Positions 45,978 through 55,022 of a DNA stretch of 64,000 bases are shown piece by piece. Every line of letters starts with the position of its first letter. Positions within the stretch are counted from its first letter, which is position 1. The stretch is taken from NCBI RefSeq assembly GCF_003342675.1, contig NZ_CP031148.1:186001-250000 (forward strand), in the 5' to 3' direction. The notes under the pieces were generated by a model that had not been told where the DNA came from, did not search any database, and worked only from the letters and a program-made list of their open reading frames with translations. This DNA comes from Haloplanus rubicundus. GTDB taxonomy: Archaea; Halobacteriota; Halobacteria; Halobacteriales; Haloferacaceae. A program made the position numbers and the translations under genes.

Positions 45978-46669
45978 TCCCGATCCAGCATCGTCCCGAC
46001 GGCTTCCAGAATCTTCGCTTCCGAGCGCCGGAGGTGTTCGCCGACGGTCGACGTGTTCGCCGAGTCCATCGCCGCGAGTTCTTCGATGTTACAGGCCCGG
46101 GGCGAGTCGTAGTAGCCGTGTTCGATGGCGCGAGCGAGCACCTCGGTCTGTCGGGGTGAGAGGGCCTGAACGGCCTGTTTGATCTCCGTGAGTCCGGTGA
46201 GCAGGCGGCCGAGTTCCGGCTGGCGGAGCGCGTCCACCTCCACGGAGCCGATATCCCGGAGTTCGTCGTGGGTCGTGCTCACCTCGTCGTGGGTCGACGC
46301 GAGGACGCTCCAGTGTTCGCGGCCGTTCGAGACGGTGGCCGGAATCGTGGGAAAGCAGTTGTTCCGCAGGAGGACGTTGAGGACGGGTTCGGTGTCGGTG
46401 CGGTAGTCCCCTTCGAGGCTGATAAACGCCGTCTCCCGTGCCTCGTGGTAGCTGACTAGCTGCGCCGTGGTCATGACCTCGTGGTCGGCGAGCCACTCGA
46501 CCAGTGGCTCGACCTGTTCCTCGTGGACGCCGGTGGCCTCGATCATCGTGATGCTCGTCCCCGTCAGCCGGTACGAGTAGATGATCGTCGCCGAGACGCC
46601 CGGGAAGGCCTCGTTTACCGTCTCAGTCCAACAGCCTTTGTGTCTGATTCTGAACGTGTATTCGAGCAT
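45974..46669 (-). CDS. HTH_10 (bacterio-opsin activator-type) regulator
   Basis: 231 residues from ATG 46669 (MLEYTFRIR); a GTG at 46696 is alternative, but a TATA at 46711-46717 puts the transcription start between the two. N-terminal domain of about 150 residues resembles the BAT ligand domain of haloarchaeal regulators; C-terminal HTH_10 begins near 172 (LSPRQTEVLARAIEHGYYDSPR) and ends EHLRRSEAKILEAV. Lies between the importer and the GS-like gene and is probably the local regulator. Its stop shares CTAG with the ligase gene. Confidence 0.88.
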   Translation of the reverse strand: MLEYTFRIRHKGCWTETVNEAFPGVSATIIYSYRLTGTSITMIEATGVHEEQVEPLVEWLADHEVMTTAQLVSYHEARETAFISLEGDYRTDTEPVLNVLLRNNCFPTIPATVSNGREHWSVLASTHDEVSTTHDELRDIGSVEVDALRQPELGRLLTGLTEIKQAVQALSPRQTEVLARAIEHGYYDSPRACNIEELAAMDSANTSTVGEHLRRSEAKILEAVGTMLDRD

Positions 46670-46710
46670 CGTCCCGCTCCCACGGTACTTCGACACACTT
46701 GGCTACCCAC

Positions 46711-46717
46711 ATATTTA
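46711..46717 (-). promoter_or_regulatory. TATA box of the HTH_10 regulator
   Basis: ATATTTA on the plus strand (TAAATAT on the minus). A start about 27 nt downstream would give a leader of roughly 18 nt to ATG 46669, with a GGGAG motif just ahead of it. Confidence 0.4.
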
Positions 46718-46812
46718 CGGTTTGTCGTCGATTGCACGTCATGTTTCGGCGGGGCGGCGGGCCCGGCGGGTCGCGGGCACCGGGAATCGACGGCGGGAAA
46801 AAGAAGTGACAG

Positions 46813-47619
46813 TCAGCCGCTCTCCTCGCGGAACTCGACGATGAACGCCGCGACGACCAAGAGGAGCGAGACGTAGAAGATCAGCGACGCCACGGCGGGG
46901 ACGACCGGCGTGAACCCCTGGGTCATGCGGCCGTGGATCCAGGTGGTGATCGTGCTCTGCGCGCCGGAGAGGTAGGAGACGATGTAGTAGTTGTTCCACG
47001 AGAGCACGAACGCGAAGATGGCGCCGGAGACGACGCCGTCTTTGATCAGCGGGAGCGTGACCCGCCGGTACATCGTGATCGTGTCGGCGCCGAGGTCGCG
47101 GGCCGCCTCCTCGACGTTCGGGTCGATGCCGAGCGCCGTGATGGAGACGACGAACATCACGATGGGCGAGATCCAGACGAGTTCGCCGATGATCGAGGGA
47201 ACGATGCCGTAGCCGAGGCCGAGGACACTCGCCCACATCGACATCCCGAGGCCGAGCAGGATGAGCGGGAAGAAGATGGGGAGCAGGGCCAGCAGTTTGA
47301 ACCGCTCCTGCCACGGGAACTCGTAGCGCGTGTACGCGATGGCGCCGCCGGTGCCGATGATCGTGCTGAGGATCGTCACCGGCACCGAGATGCGGACGGT
47401 GTTCATGAACGCGGATCGGATGCTCCCCGAGGCGAGCGCCGCTTCGTACCAGCCGAGCGAGAACTCGTAGTCGACGATAGAGAAGAAGCGGCCGTCGTAG
47501 AACGACGCGATCACGAGCGAGAACAGCGGCGTCAGGAAAAAGAGGGCGACGAGGGCGACGTAGCCGTACCAGGCACCGGCGCCGAGACGGTCGATCAGCC
47601 CGCGGGATTCGACGCTCAT
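46813..47619 (-). CDS. ABC transporter permease (PotC-like)
   Basis: 268 residues with six hydrophobic segments and the EAA-type cytoplasmic loop EEAARDLGADTITMYRRVTLPLI near 155-177, the site that docks the ATPase. Belongs to the spermidine/putrescine (and ferric/thiamine) permease family. Its ATG overlaps the stop of the PotB-like gene by 4 nt. Last gene of the four-gene importer operon; the 143-nt gap after it contains the regulator promoter. Confidence 0.93.
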   Translation of the reverse strand: MSVESRGLIDRLGAGAWYGYVALVALFFLTPLFSLVIASFYDGRFFSIVDYEFSLGWYEAALASGSIRSAFMNTVRISVPVTILSTIIGTGGAIAYTRYEFPWQERFKLLALLPIFFPLILLGLGMSMWASVLGLGYGIVPSIIGELVWISPIVMFVVSITALGIDPNVEEAARDLGADTITMYRRVTLPLIKDGVVSGAIFAFVLSWNNYYIVSYLSGAQSTITTWIHGRMTQGFTPVVPAVASLIFYVSLLLVVAAFIVEFREESG

Positions 47620-48551
47620 GCGTCACCCCGCGATGCGATCTCCTTCAGGTTGATCGTCCGGAGGATGATCACTCCACAGACGAGGGTGATGATCAGGAGG
47701 CCGACCGCCTGTGCCGAGCCGAGCGGCCAGTTCTGACTGTACCCGAACGAGTAGTTGATGTTGCTGGCCATGGTGAAGATGGAGCCGCCGCCGAGGATCT
47801 GTGCCTCCACGTCGGCACCGAGGCTGAGGATGAACACGAACAGCGAGCCGATGATGACGCCGGGCTTGCTCAACGGGAGGATGATCTTCCGGAACAGCGT
47901 CCATCGCGTCGCACCGAGGTCGCGGGCGGCCGCGATCGTCTCGTCCTCGACCGAGAGCAGGGAGAGGTAGATGGGAAAGAGCATGAACGGCATGTAGACG
48001 TAGGTCGTCCCGAGGATGATCGTCCAGCGCTGGTACATCATCGTCGGGTAGTTCGAGACGCCGAACAGGCTCACGACGCTGTCGAGGACGCCGTTTTTGA
48101 CGAGAAAGAGCGCCCACCCGAACACCCGGATGTTCACGCTCGTGAAGAGCGGGATGATGAGGACAAGCAGGAAGACGGTCTTGTACCGGTCGATCTTCCG
48201 CGCCAGCGCGTACGCCGCGGGGTACGAGAACACGAGCGTGGCGACCGTCGTGACGGCGCTGACGGCGGCGGTGTTGACCAGTACGTCGCCGTACACTCCC
48301 TGACCGCTGGCCATGCCACCGATGATCTCGGCGTAGTGTTCGAACGTCCACACCGTGGGGTTCAGCGAGATGGAGTTCGCGGGCTGGACGGAGAACATCA
48401 CGATGGCGAGCATCGGCCCGACGAACATGACGAGCAGCAGGATCGCCAACGGCAGCAAGAGCACGTACGGCGGGCGAACGAGCGCCATGAGCGGGTTGTC
48501 GCTCTCCGTCGCCGCGTCGATCCGACCACGGAGTGTATCGATCGTGGACAT
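47616..48551 (-). CDS. ABC transporter permease (PotB-like)
   Basis: 311 residues from ATG 48551 (MSTIDTLRGR). About six transmembrane helices after a 35-residue N-terminal cytoplasmic segment; EAA loop IAAARDLGATRWTLFRKIILPLSKPG near 232-257. Pairs with the PotC-like permease as a heterodimer in the membrane. The start overlaps the ATPase stop by one base (TAATG), and the end overlaps PotC (ATGA), which indicates one polycistronic mRNA. Confidence 0.93.
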   Translation of the reverse strand: MSTIDTLRGRIDAATESDNPLMALVRPPYVLLLPLAILLLVMFVGPMLAIVMFSVQPANSISLNPTVWTFEHYAEIIGGMASGQGVYGDVLVNTAAVSAVTTVATLVFSYPAAYALARKIDRYKTVFLLVLIIPLFTSVNIRVFGWALFLVKNGVLDSVVSLFGVSNYPTMMYQRWTIILGTTYVYMPFMLFPIYLSLLSVEDETIAAARDLGATRWTLFRKIILPLSKPGVIIGSLFVFILSLGADVEAQILGGGSIFTMASNINYSFGYSQNWPLGSAQAVGLLIITLVCGVIILRTINLKEIASRGDA

Positions 48552-49612
48552 TATTCTGGGACCAGAATCGACTTGTCGGCGTCCCACTGGAGGTAGGCCG
48601 TGTCGCCGACGGCGATGTCGGTGGTTTCGTATCGGTCGTAATCGATTTCGGCGACGTAGTCGTCGTCGGTCGCCGTCGACGAGCACTCGACGAGGACTGT
48701 GTTCCCCCGGACGAGGATGTTGTCGATGGCGACTTCGGCGCCGAGCGGACGGGTGAGCGTCGGTTCGACCACGCAGTCGTCGTGCCGTACCACGAGGTGG
48801 GCGAGGTCACCGTCGACGTGGGTGGCCACCGTGGCCGTCCCCTCGAACTCGTCGCTGGAGACGGTCGCAGTCCCCGGGTCGGACTCGCCGGCGTCGACGG
48901 CGAACACGTTGGCGTCGCCCATGAACTCCGCGATGAACTTGTTGTTCGGCTCGCGGTAGATCTCCTCGGGTGGCCCGGTCTGGATCAGCTCACCCTCGTC
49001 GATGACGAACAGTTTGTCGCTCATGACCAGTGCGGCCTCCAGCGAGTGGGTGACGTAGACGAACGTCATGTCGAGTTCGACGTTGAGGTCGGCGAGTTCG
49101 CGCTGGAGCTGTTTCTGCAACACGTAGTCGAGCGACGCGAGGGGTTCGTCGAGCAAGAGGATATCCGGGTCGTACGCCAGCGAACGTGCGAGGGCGACCC
49201 GCTGGCGCTGGCCGCCGGACAGTTCGGAGACGTTCTTGTCGGCCTGAATCTCGGGGTCGAGCTCCACCTGTTCGAGGAGTTCCTCGACCTGGCCGTTCAC
49301 TTCCCGACCCGTGGTTCGGATGGGAAACTCGATGTTCTCGCGGACAGTCATATGCGGGAACAGCGCCCACGACTGGAACACGAGACTCGTGGGGCGTTCC
49401 TGTGGCTTGGTGTCGGTGATGTCCGCGCCGTCGAGGGTGATTCGGCCGCCGGTCGGCTTCAGATGTCCGGCGAGCATGTGCAACAGGGTGCTCTTCCCGC
49501 TCCCGGACGGCCCGACGATAGTCGCGAACTCACCGGTCTCGATCTCGAGATCGACGTCGTCGACCGCGACGAGCGAGCCATACTCCTTTCGTAGATTTGT
49601 TGCCTGTAACAT
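48551..49612 (-). CDS. ABC transporter ATP-binding protein (PotA-like)
   Basis: 353 residues. Walker A GPSGSGKST at 34-42, Q-loop LVFQSWALFPH near 80, signature LSGGQRQRVALARSL near 133, Walker B ILLLDEPLASLD near 158, His switch VTHSLEAAL near 190. The C-terminal 110 residues form the TOBE/MOP-type regulatory domain (ANVFAVDAGESD to ILVPE). The 104-nt gap to the solute-binding protein upstream is the longest in the operon. Powers uptake through the PotB/PotC pair. Confidence 0.95.
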   Translation of the reverse strand: MLQATNLRKEYGSLVAVDDVDLEIETGEFATIVGPSGSGKSTLLHMLAGHLKPTGGRITLDGADITDTKPQERPTSLVFQSWALFPHMTVRENIEFPIRTTGREVNGQVEELLEQVELDPEIQADKNVSELSGGQRQRVALARSLAYDPDILLLDEPLASLDYVLQKQLQRELADLNVELDMTFVYVTHSLEAALVMSDKLFVIDEGELIQTGPPEEIYREPNNKFIAEFMGDANVFAVDAGESDPGTATVSSDEFEGTATVATHVDGDLAHLVVRHDDCVVEPTLTRPLGAEVAIDNILVRGNTVLVECSSTATDDDYVAEIDYDRYETTDIAVGDTAYLQWDADKSILVPE

Positions 49613-49716
49613 TGATATATCGTCGCGGCACGAGGGCCGCGTGGGCACGGTTGTAAGTGACCACCGGCGGGACCGTCCGCGAAGACGGTCGACCGGGGTC
49701 GTTACAACCGTCGCTA

Positions 49717-50949
49717 TCAGAGCCGGCTCTTGGCCTGGCGCCAGATCGGCTCGAACTTCTCCAGATCCGGAATCCCGGTGTAGAACACCGACCGGTCGAT
49801 GATGTCCCGAACCTCGTCGACGCGAAGCACCTCCCGCTGCCGGTCGTTGTAGTTCTCCCACGCCGTCTGGTGGGGCACGACGTTCGTCCCGCCCGAGGTG
49901 GGCCACGAGAGCTTCAGCGCGTTCTGCCCGCGCTGCATGTACGCGAGGTAGTTGTCGGAGACGGTGGGCTGGTCGCCCTTGACGAAGGCCGTCGTCTCGA
50001 CCCAGATGACGCTTCCCTCGTCGGGCACGACCGCCTGGAACTCGAGGTTGCCGCCGCGGCGGAGCGTCCCGTTGATCCAGTTGCCCGAGATGAAGCCGAT
50101 GTCGATCTCGCCCGACTTCATCGCCTGGTTCATCGACGCGAAGTCCGGAAGCAGCGTCTTGGCGTTGTCGAATAGCTCGAACGTGGCCTGTTTGACCTGT
50201 TCGACCTCCGCTTCGGTGTGCTCCTTGAACGGGTCGATACCCTCGCGGAGCATGATGATCTGGATGCCCCAGAACATCAGGTCGTAGACACCGACGTTGT
50301 ACTCGTCGGACCACGCCGCGTCGTAGCTCGTGTAGGCGTCCTCGGGGACGTTGTCCGTGTTGACGACGAAGGAGGCCCACCCGAACCGCTGGGGGGCGCC
50401 GTACATCGTGCCGTCGATGTCGAACGTGTAGTCGTCCTCGTTGACGAACGCGTACTTGTATCCGTTCTCCTTTTTGAACAGGTCGATGTACTGATCGAAC
50501 GTGTACGGCTTCCAGTCCTCGTAGCTCATCGGCCGGATGAGACCGGCTTCGGCCAGTCGCGGGATCCACGCCATGTCGAACGTGGCCTGGTGGAACTGCT
50601 GCCACTCCCCGGACTGGAGGCGGTTGAACGCCTTCGGGTTCGACGTGAACAGGTCCAGTTGCGTCTGGCAGCTGAACTGCTCGCGGAACGGGTCCTGAAC
50701 GTTCGAGGCGTCGTAGCCCGTCCACGTCAGGTGGTTGATCGTCTCCCCAGTCTCGTCTGCCTCGGTGGGTTCGTAGAGCGCGCCATCCGAGGCAGCCGGC
50801 ACCGTCGCGAGTTCTTGGGTCCGCCAACTGTTCCCCTCGCTCCCGCCGCCACCGCTCCCGCCGAGACAGCCGGCCGCACCGGCCATCGCGGCGCTAGCGG
50901 TCGCCGCCTTCATGTACCGCCGCCGCGTGAGGTCGTGATCGTTGGTCAT
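49717..50949 (-). CDS. Extracellular solute-binding lipoprotein (PotD/F-like)
   Basis: 410 residues from ATG 50949 (MTNDHDLTRRR). Tat signal TRRRYMKAA followed by a lipobox AGAAGC (Cys28), so the protein is exported folded and anchored by lipid, as is usual in haloarchaea. The mature domain is a periplasmic-binding-protein type 2 fold with PotD/spermidine-like segments (WIPRLAEAGLIRPMS, YDLMFWGIQIIMLREGIDPF). First gene of the importer operon; a 240-nt upstream region is available for regulation. The ligand is unknown, with polyamines the default guess. Confidence 0.92.
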   Translation of the reverse strand: MTNDHDLTRRRYMKAATASAAMAGAAGCLGGSGGGGSEGNSWRTQELATVPAASDGALYEPTEADETGETINHLTWTGYDASNVQDPFREQFSCQTQLDLFTSNPKAFNRLQSGEWQQFHQATFDMAWIPRLAEAGLIRPMSYEDWKPYTFDQYIDLFKKENGYKYAFVNEDDYTFDIDGTMYGAPQRFGWASFVVNTDNVPEDAYTSYDAAWSDEYNVGVYDLMFWGIQIIMLREGIDPFKEHTEAEVEQVKQATFELFDNAKTLLPDFASMNQAMKSGEIDIGFISGNWINGTLRRGGNLEFQAVVPDEGSVIWVETTAFVKGDQPTVSDNYLAYMQRGQNALKLSWPTSGGTNVVPHQTAWENYNDRQREVLRVDEVRDIIDRSVFYTGIPDLEKFEPIWRQAKSRL

Positions 50950-51081
50950 AGTGGGTGATCGACTCGCGGCCGGACAGACATCGCGTCCCACCGCGTCACG
51001 ATAGGCTATGCAACAGTGTCACGAATCACCATTACGCTGGCTATGTGCGGGCGTTTAAGTTGGGGCCCGGGACGCCACTAT

Positions 51082-51116
51082 TTTTAATTAAAAGGCAACG
51101 ATGGTAACGGATCGTT
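51082..51116. repeat. AT palindrome and dyad downstream of ilvA
   Basis: TTTTAATTAAAA (51082-51093) is a perfect 12-bp palindrome; AACGAT (51097-51102) and ATCGTT (51111-51116) form a 6-bp dyad. Reading from ilvA the dyad is followed by GCCTTTT, so it may act in ilvA termination; the palindrome could equally belong to the importer promoter. Confidence 0.4.
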
Positions 51117-51189
51117 TTACTTTGCGACAATTTGATTGTGATTTGTCGTTTATATCTCGGCCAGCCGGATGCTCGGTCGGTTCTCCGGC

Positions 51190-52413
51190 TCAGTTCACGC
51201 GCTCGACCTCGTAGCCCGCGTCCTCGATGGCGGCCATGACCGACTTCGCGTGACTCTCGCCGCTCGTCACCACTTGGAAGACGAGGTAGGCGTCGCCGAC
51301 GTGCAGGTCGCCGACGGCGCGGTCGTGTCTCACCGTCCGGATGTTGGCGCTTTGCTCGCCGATGATGCCCGAAATCCGCCCCATCTCGCCGGGCTGGTCG
51401 CGGATGCGGATGCGGAGGCGAAGCAGCTGATTCCGGTCGGTCAGGGCGTGGGTCAACACCGTCTGGAGCATCGACATGTCGATGTTGCCGCCACAGAGCA
51501 GGGGGACGACCATCTCCCCCTCGACGTCCACCTCGTCGCTCAGCATCGCCGCCACGGAGGCCGCACCGGCCCCCTCGACCAACTGCTTCGCGCGTTCGAG
51601 AACGACGAGGATGGCCCGCGCGATGTCGTCGTCGCTCACCGTCACCACCTCGTCGACGTTCTCCTCGATGAGTCCGAGGGTTAGCTCCGAGATACTGCCC
51701 GTGGCGATGCCGTCCGCGATGGTCTTCGGTGACTCCTCGTCGACCGGCGCCCCCTTCCGGAGGCTCTCGTGGACCGTCGACGCCAGTTCGGCCTGCACGC
51801 CGATCACGCGCACCGAGTCGTCGAGGGCCTTCAACGCCGTGCTGATCCCGCCGATCAGGCCACCGCCGCCGATGGGAACGATCACCGTGTCCACGTCCGG
51901 CACCTGCTCGTAAATCTCCAGCCCGAGGGTGCCCTGGCCGGCGACGATGTCCGGGTCGTCGTAGGCGTGGACGAACAGCATCCCCGGCTGCTCGGCCAGC
52001 GACTTCGCGTAAGCCATCGCCTCGCCGAACGTCGAGCCGTGGAGTTCGACCGTCGCGCCGTAGCTCCGGGTGGCGTCGATTTTCGCCTGCGGGGCGTTCT
52101 CCGGCATCACAATGGTCGACTCCAGCCCCACCGTCGTCGCCGCGAGCGCGACGCCCTGGGCGTGGTTGCCCGCACTCGCCGCCACGACGTGTTTGTCGCC
52201 ACCCGCCGCCGCCTCCTGTTTCAGCTTGTTGTACGCCCCACGAGTCTTGAACGACCCCGTCCGCTGGAGATGCTCCATCTTCAGATGGACGTCAGCGCCC
52301 GACATCTCCGAGAGCGAGCGGTTCGTCTCGATTGGCGTCTGCCTGACGATGGCCGGGTCGTCGAACCGGCCCCGGGCGGCTTCGATATCCGCGAGCGTGA
52401 CAGTCTCCGTCAT
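51190..52413 (-). CDS. ilvA: Threonine ammonia-lyase
   Basis: 407 residues. PLP enzyme converting threonine to 2-oxobutanoate and ammonia. PLP lysine K56 in RTGSFKTRGAYNKL, SAGNHAQGVALAA near 82, glycine loop VPIGGGGLIGGIS near 183, and a single C-terminal ACT domain from about residue 325 (LLRLRIRIRDQPGEMG) for feedback control. The short ACT-containing form fits the TdcB/IlvA-type archaeal enzymes. Located just downstream of a 2-oxoacid dehydrogenase operon on the same strand with an 80-nt gap; its product is a substrate type for such complexes. Confidence 0.93.
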   Translation of the reverse strand: MTETVTLADIEAARGRFDDPAIVRQTPIETNRSLSEMSGADVHLKMEHLQRTGSFKTRGAYNKLKQEAAAGGDKHVVAASAGNHAQGVALAATTVGLESTIVMPENAPQAKIDATRSYGATVELHGSTFGEAMAYAKSLAEQPGMLFVHAYDDPDIVAGQGTLGLEIYEQVPDVDTVIVPIGGGGLIGGISTALKALDDSVRVIGVQAELASTVHESLRKGAPVDEESPKTIADGIATGSISELTLGLIEENVDEVVTVSDDDIARAILVVLERAKQLVEGAGAASVAAMLSDEVDVEGEMVVPLLCGGNIDMSMLQTVLTHALTDRNQLLRLRIRIRDQPGEMGRISGIIGEQSANIRTVRHDRAVGDLHVGDAYLVFQVVTSGESHAKSVMAAIEDAGYEVERVN

Positions 52414-52493
52414 ACGGCATCCTGCGCGTACCGGCCGAATAAGTGCCGTGCTTGGTGCAAACGGGTGTTTAAATAGCGAGCGGCTGTAGGCGA

Positions 52494-54026
52494 TCAGTCG
52501 ACCAGCAACCGGGCCGGACTGCGCAGTAGTTCCATCACCCGGTTGGTGAAGCGGGCGGCCACCGCGCCGTCGACGACGCGGTGATCGACCGACAGGGAGA
52601 GCGGGAGGGTGTGCCGCGGCACCACCTCGCCGTCGACGACGCGGGGGCGCTCCGCGACCCGGCCGAGCGCCAGGATCGCCACCTCGGGGTGGTTGACGAT
52701 GGGTGTGGCGTACTCCCCGCCGATGACGCCGACGTTCGTGATGGTGAAGGTACCGCCCTGCATCTCCTCGCGACTGATCGACCGGTCACGCGCGCGTTCC
52801 ACCTTCCCCGCCGTCTCGGCTGCGAGGTCGAGCAGTCCCTTCCGATCGACGTCCTCGACGACGGGGACCATGAGACCCGCGTCCGTCGCCGTCGCGACGC
52901 CGAGGTTGTAGTCGTCGTGACAGACGATTTCCTCCGCCGCCTCGTCGAGCGAGGCGTTGACCTGCGGGAACTCACGGAGCGCCCGCGTCACCGCGCGCAT
53001 GACGAAGGGGAGGTAGGTGAGGGAGACGCCCTCGGCCTCGGCGTAGGATTCGAGTTCGGCTTTCGTCTCCACCAGCCGCGTCACGTCCACCTCGTCGGTG
53101 TGAGTGACGTGAGGCGCCGTATACTTCGCCTGCTCCATCTGCTCGCCGATGGCGCGGCGGACGCCGCGGTAGGGGATGCGGTCGCCGGGACGCGGGCCGT
53201 CGTCGGTCGGCGGGGCCGCTTCGGCGGGTGGGGACGCCGCTTCCGCCTCCGCCTCCGGTTCGGCCTCGCCACCTCTCTCCGCGAACTCCCGCACCATCGC
53301 GGGCGTGACGAACGCCTCGCCGTCCCGCCGTTCGTCGGTCGGCACCGCGTCGAGGTCGACGCCGAGTTCGTCGGCGAGCCGTCGGGTCGCCGGGGCGGCG
53401 AGGGTGCGCTCGCGGTCCGCGGACCCCATTCGCCCGGCTGCTTCCGCGGCCGTCGTCACGACGTCGGCCGATTCGCGGTGGGACTCCGCGTCGGCCGTCG
53501 CGTCGCGCTCCGTCACGACGCTCGTCGCCGACTCGTCGGGCGACCGCGGCGTCGGTTGGTCCGTCCCCTCGACCGCCGCCCGCACGTCCGCGTCGGTGAC
53601 GCGCCCGCTCGGTCCCGATCCCGCGACGCCGGCGAGGTCGACGCCGAGTTCGCGGGCCAGTCGGCGGGTGCTCGGGGAGGCGAAGACGCGGCCAGCGGCG
53701 GCCTCGCTCCCGTCGTCCGCCGCGGCGTCGGTGGCGGTGGTCTCCGGGTCCGATTTCGACTCCGCCGCCCCCTCGTCCTCGTCACCGCCCACATCGACGG
53801 AGACGAGTCCCGCCCCGACGGGCACCATCTCGCCCTCCTCGGCGTGGAGTTCCGTGACCGTGCCGGCGAAGGGGGAGGGGAGGTCGACCAGCGCCTTGTC
53901 CGTCTCCACCTCGGCGAGTGGCTGGTCCTCCTCGATGTCCTCGCCAACCTCGACCAGCCACCGGACGAGTTCGCCCTCGGCGACACCCTCGCCCACGTCC
54001 GGGAGTTTGAACGTCTCGACGGTCAT
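52494..54026 (-). CDS. 2-oxoacid dehydrogenase E2 (dihydrolipoamide acyltransferase)
   Basis: 510 residues. Lipoyl domain 1-76 with the lipoyl Lys in VETDKALVDL near residue 44; two peripheral-subunit-binding-type domains (FASPSTRRLARELGVDLAGV near 109 and LAAPATRRLADELGVDLDAV near 200); acidic linkers; catalytic domain from about 275 ending with the active-site motif SVDHRVVDGAVAARF near 482. Transfers the acyl group from E1 to CoA. Start overlaps the E1beta stop by one base (TAATG). Order is E1alpha, E1beta, E2 on the minus strand, without E3. Confidence 0.95.
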   Translation of the reverse strand: MTVETFKLPDVGEGVAEGELVRWLVEVGEDIEEDQPLAEVETDKALVDLPSPFAGTVTELHAEEGEMVPVGAGLVSVDVGGDEDEGAAESKSDPETTATDAAADDGSEAAAGRVFASPSTRRLARELGVDLAGVAGSGPSGRVTDADVRAAVEGTDQPTPRSPDESATSVVTERDATADAESHRESADVVTTAAEAAGRMGSADRERTLAAPATRRLADELGVDLDAVPTDERRDGEAFVTPAMVREFAERGGEAEPEAEAEAASPPAEAAPPTDDGPRPGDRIPYRGVRRAIGEQMEQAKYTAPHVTHTDEVDVTRLVETKAELESYAEAEGVSLTYLPFVMRAVTRALREFPQVNASLDEAAEEIVCHDDYNLGVATATDAGLMVPVVEDVDRKGLLDLAAETAGKVERARDRSISREEMQGGTFTITNVGVIGGEYATPIVNHPEVAILALGRVAERPRVVDGEVVPRHTLPLSLSVDHRVVDGAVAARFTNRVMELLRSPARLLVD

Positions 54027-55021
54027 TAGAAGTCGACGACCTCCCGAATCCCGTCCTCGATTCGGGTCGGCGAGGGGAGGTAGTAGTCCTCCAGCGCGTA
54101 GAGGGGAACCGGCGTGTCGAAGCCGGTGATCCGCTCGATCGGCGCCTCCTGGTAGAGCAGCGCCTCCTCCTGCAGGATCGCCGTTATTTCGCCACCGAGC
54201 CCGCCGGTCCGCGGCGCCTCGTGGACCACGGCGGCCCGGCCCGTCTTCTCGAAGGAGTCGACGATGGTCTCGCGGTCGAGCGGCGAGAGCGTCCGCAGGT
54301 CGATCACCTCGCAGTCGACGCCGTCCTCGGCGAGGGTCCCCGCGGCCTCCATCGTCGGCCGGGTCATCGCCCCCCAGGTGTAGACGGACACGTCGCTCCC
54401 CTCGCGGCGGACGGCAGCCTCGCCGAGGGGGACGGTGTGGTCGCCGGTCGGCACGTCCTCGCGGAAGGCGCGGTAGATGAGTTTGGGTTCGAGGAAGACG
54501 ACGGGATCGGGGTCGCGGATGGCCGAGGCGAGGAGGCCCTTCGTGTCGGCTGGGGTGGAGGGGATCACCACCTTCAGCCCCGGTTCGTGGACGAAGAAGG
54601 CCTCCTTCGACTCCGAGTGGTGTTCGGGCGCGCGGATGCCGCCGCCGTAGGGGGCGCGCACGACCATGGGGCAGGTAAAGCGCCCGCGGGTTCTGGTGCG
54701 CAGGCGGGCCGCGTGGCTGACGATCTGGTCGAACGCGGGGTAGATGAAGCCCATGAACTGGATTTCGGGCACGGGCCGGAGGCCGTAGGCGGCCATGCCG
54801 ATGGAGGTGCCGACGATGCCCGACTCCGCGAGGGGCGTATCGATCACGCGGTCGTCGCCGAACTCCTCGTAGAGGCCCTCGGTGGCGCGGAAGACGCCGC
54901 CGTTCTTGGCCACGTCCTCGCCGAGGACGATCACGTCGTCGTCGCGTTGCATTTCGGTCCGGAGACCGTCCCGGACCGCCTGTACCAGCGTCAGATTCTG
55001 CGTGTCGGTGTCAGTGCTCAT
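54026..55021 (-). CDS. 2-oxoacid dehydrogenase E1 component, beta subunit
   Basis: 331 residues, standard length. Transketolase-type pyrimidine and C-terminal domains: GEDVAKNGGVFRATEGL near 32-48, PLAESGIVGTSIGMAAYG near 60-77, RAPYGGGIRAPEHHSES near 123-139, and a Glu-rich C-terminal half (VHEAPRTGGLGGEI near 270). Forms the E1 heterotetramer with the alpha subunit. Substrate could be pyruvate, branched-chain 2-oxoacids or 2-oxobutanoate. Next to E1alpha (1-nt gap) and overlapping E2. Confidence 0.94.
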   Translation of the reverse strand: MSTDTDTQNLTLVQAVRDGLRTEMQRDDDVIVLGEDVAKNGGVFRATEGLYEEFGDDRVIDTPLAESGIVGTSIGMAAYGLRPVPEIQFMGFIYPAFDQIVSHAARLRTRTRGRFTCPMVVRAPYGGGIRAPEHHSESKEAFFVHEPGLKVVIPSTPADTKGLLASAIRDPDPVVFLEPKLIYRAFREDVPTGDHTVPLGEAAVRREGSDVSVYTWGAMTRPTMEAAGTLAEDGVDCEVIDLRTLSPLDRETIVDSFEKTGRAAVVHEAPRTGGLGGEITAILQEEALLYQEAPIERITGFDTPVPLYALEDYYLPSPTRIEDGIREVVDF

Positions 55022-55022
55022 A

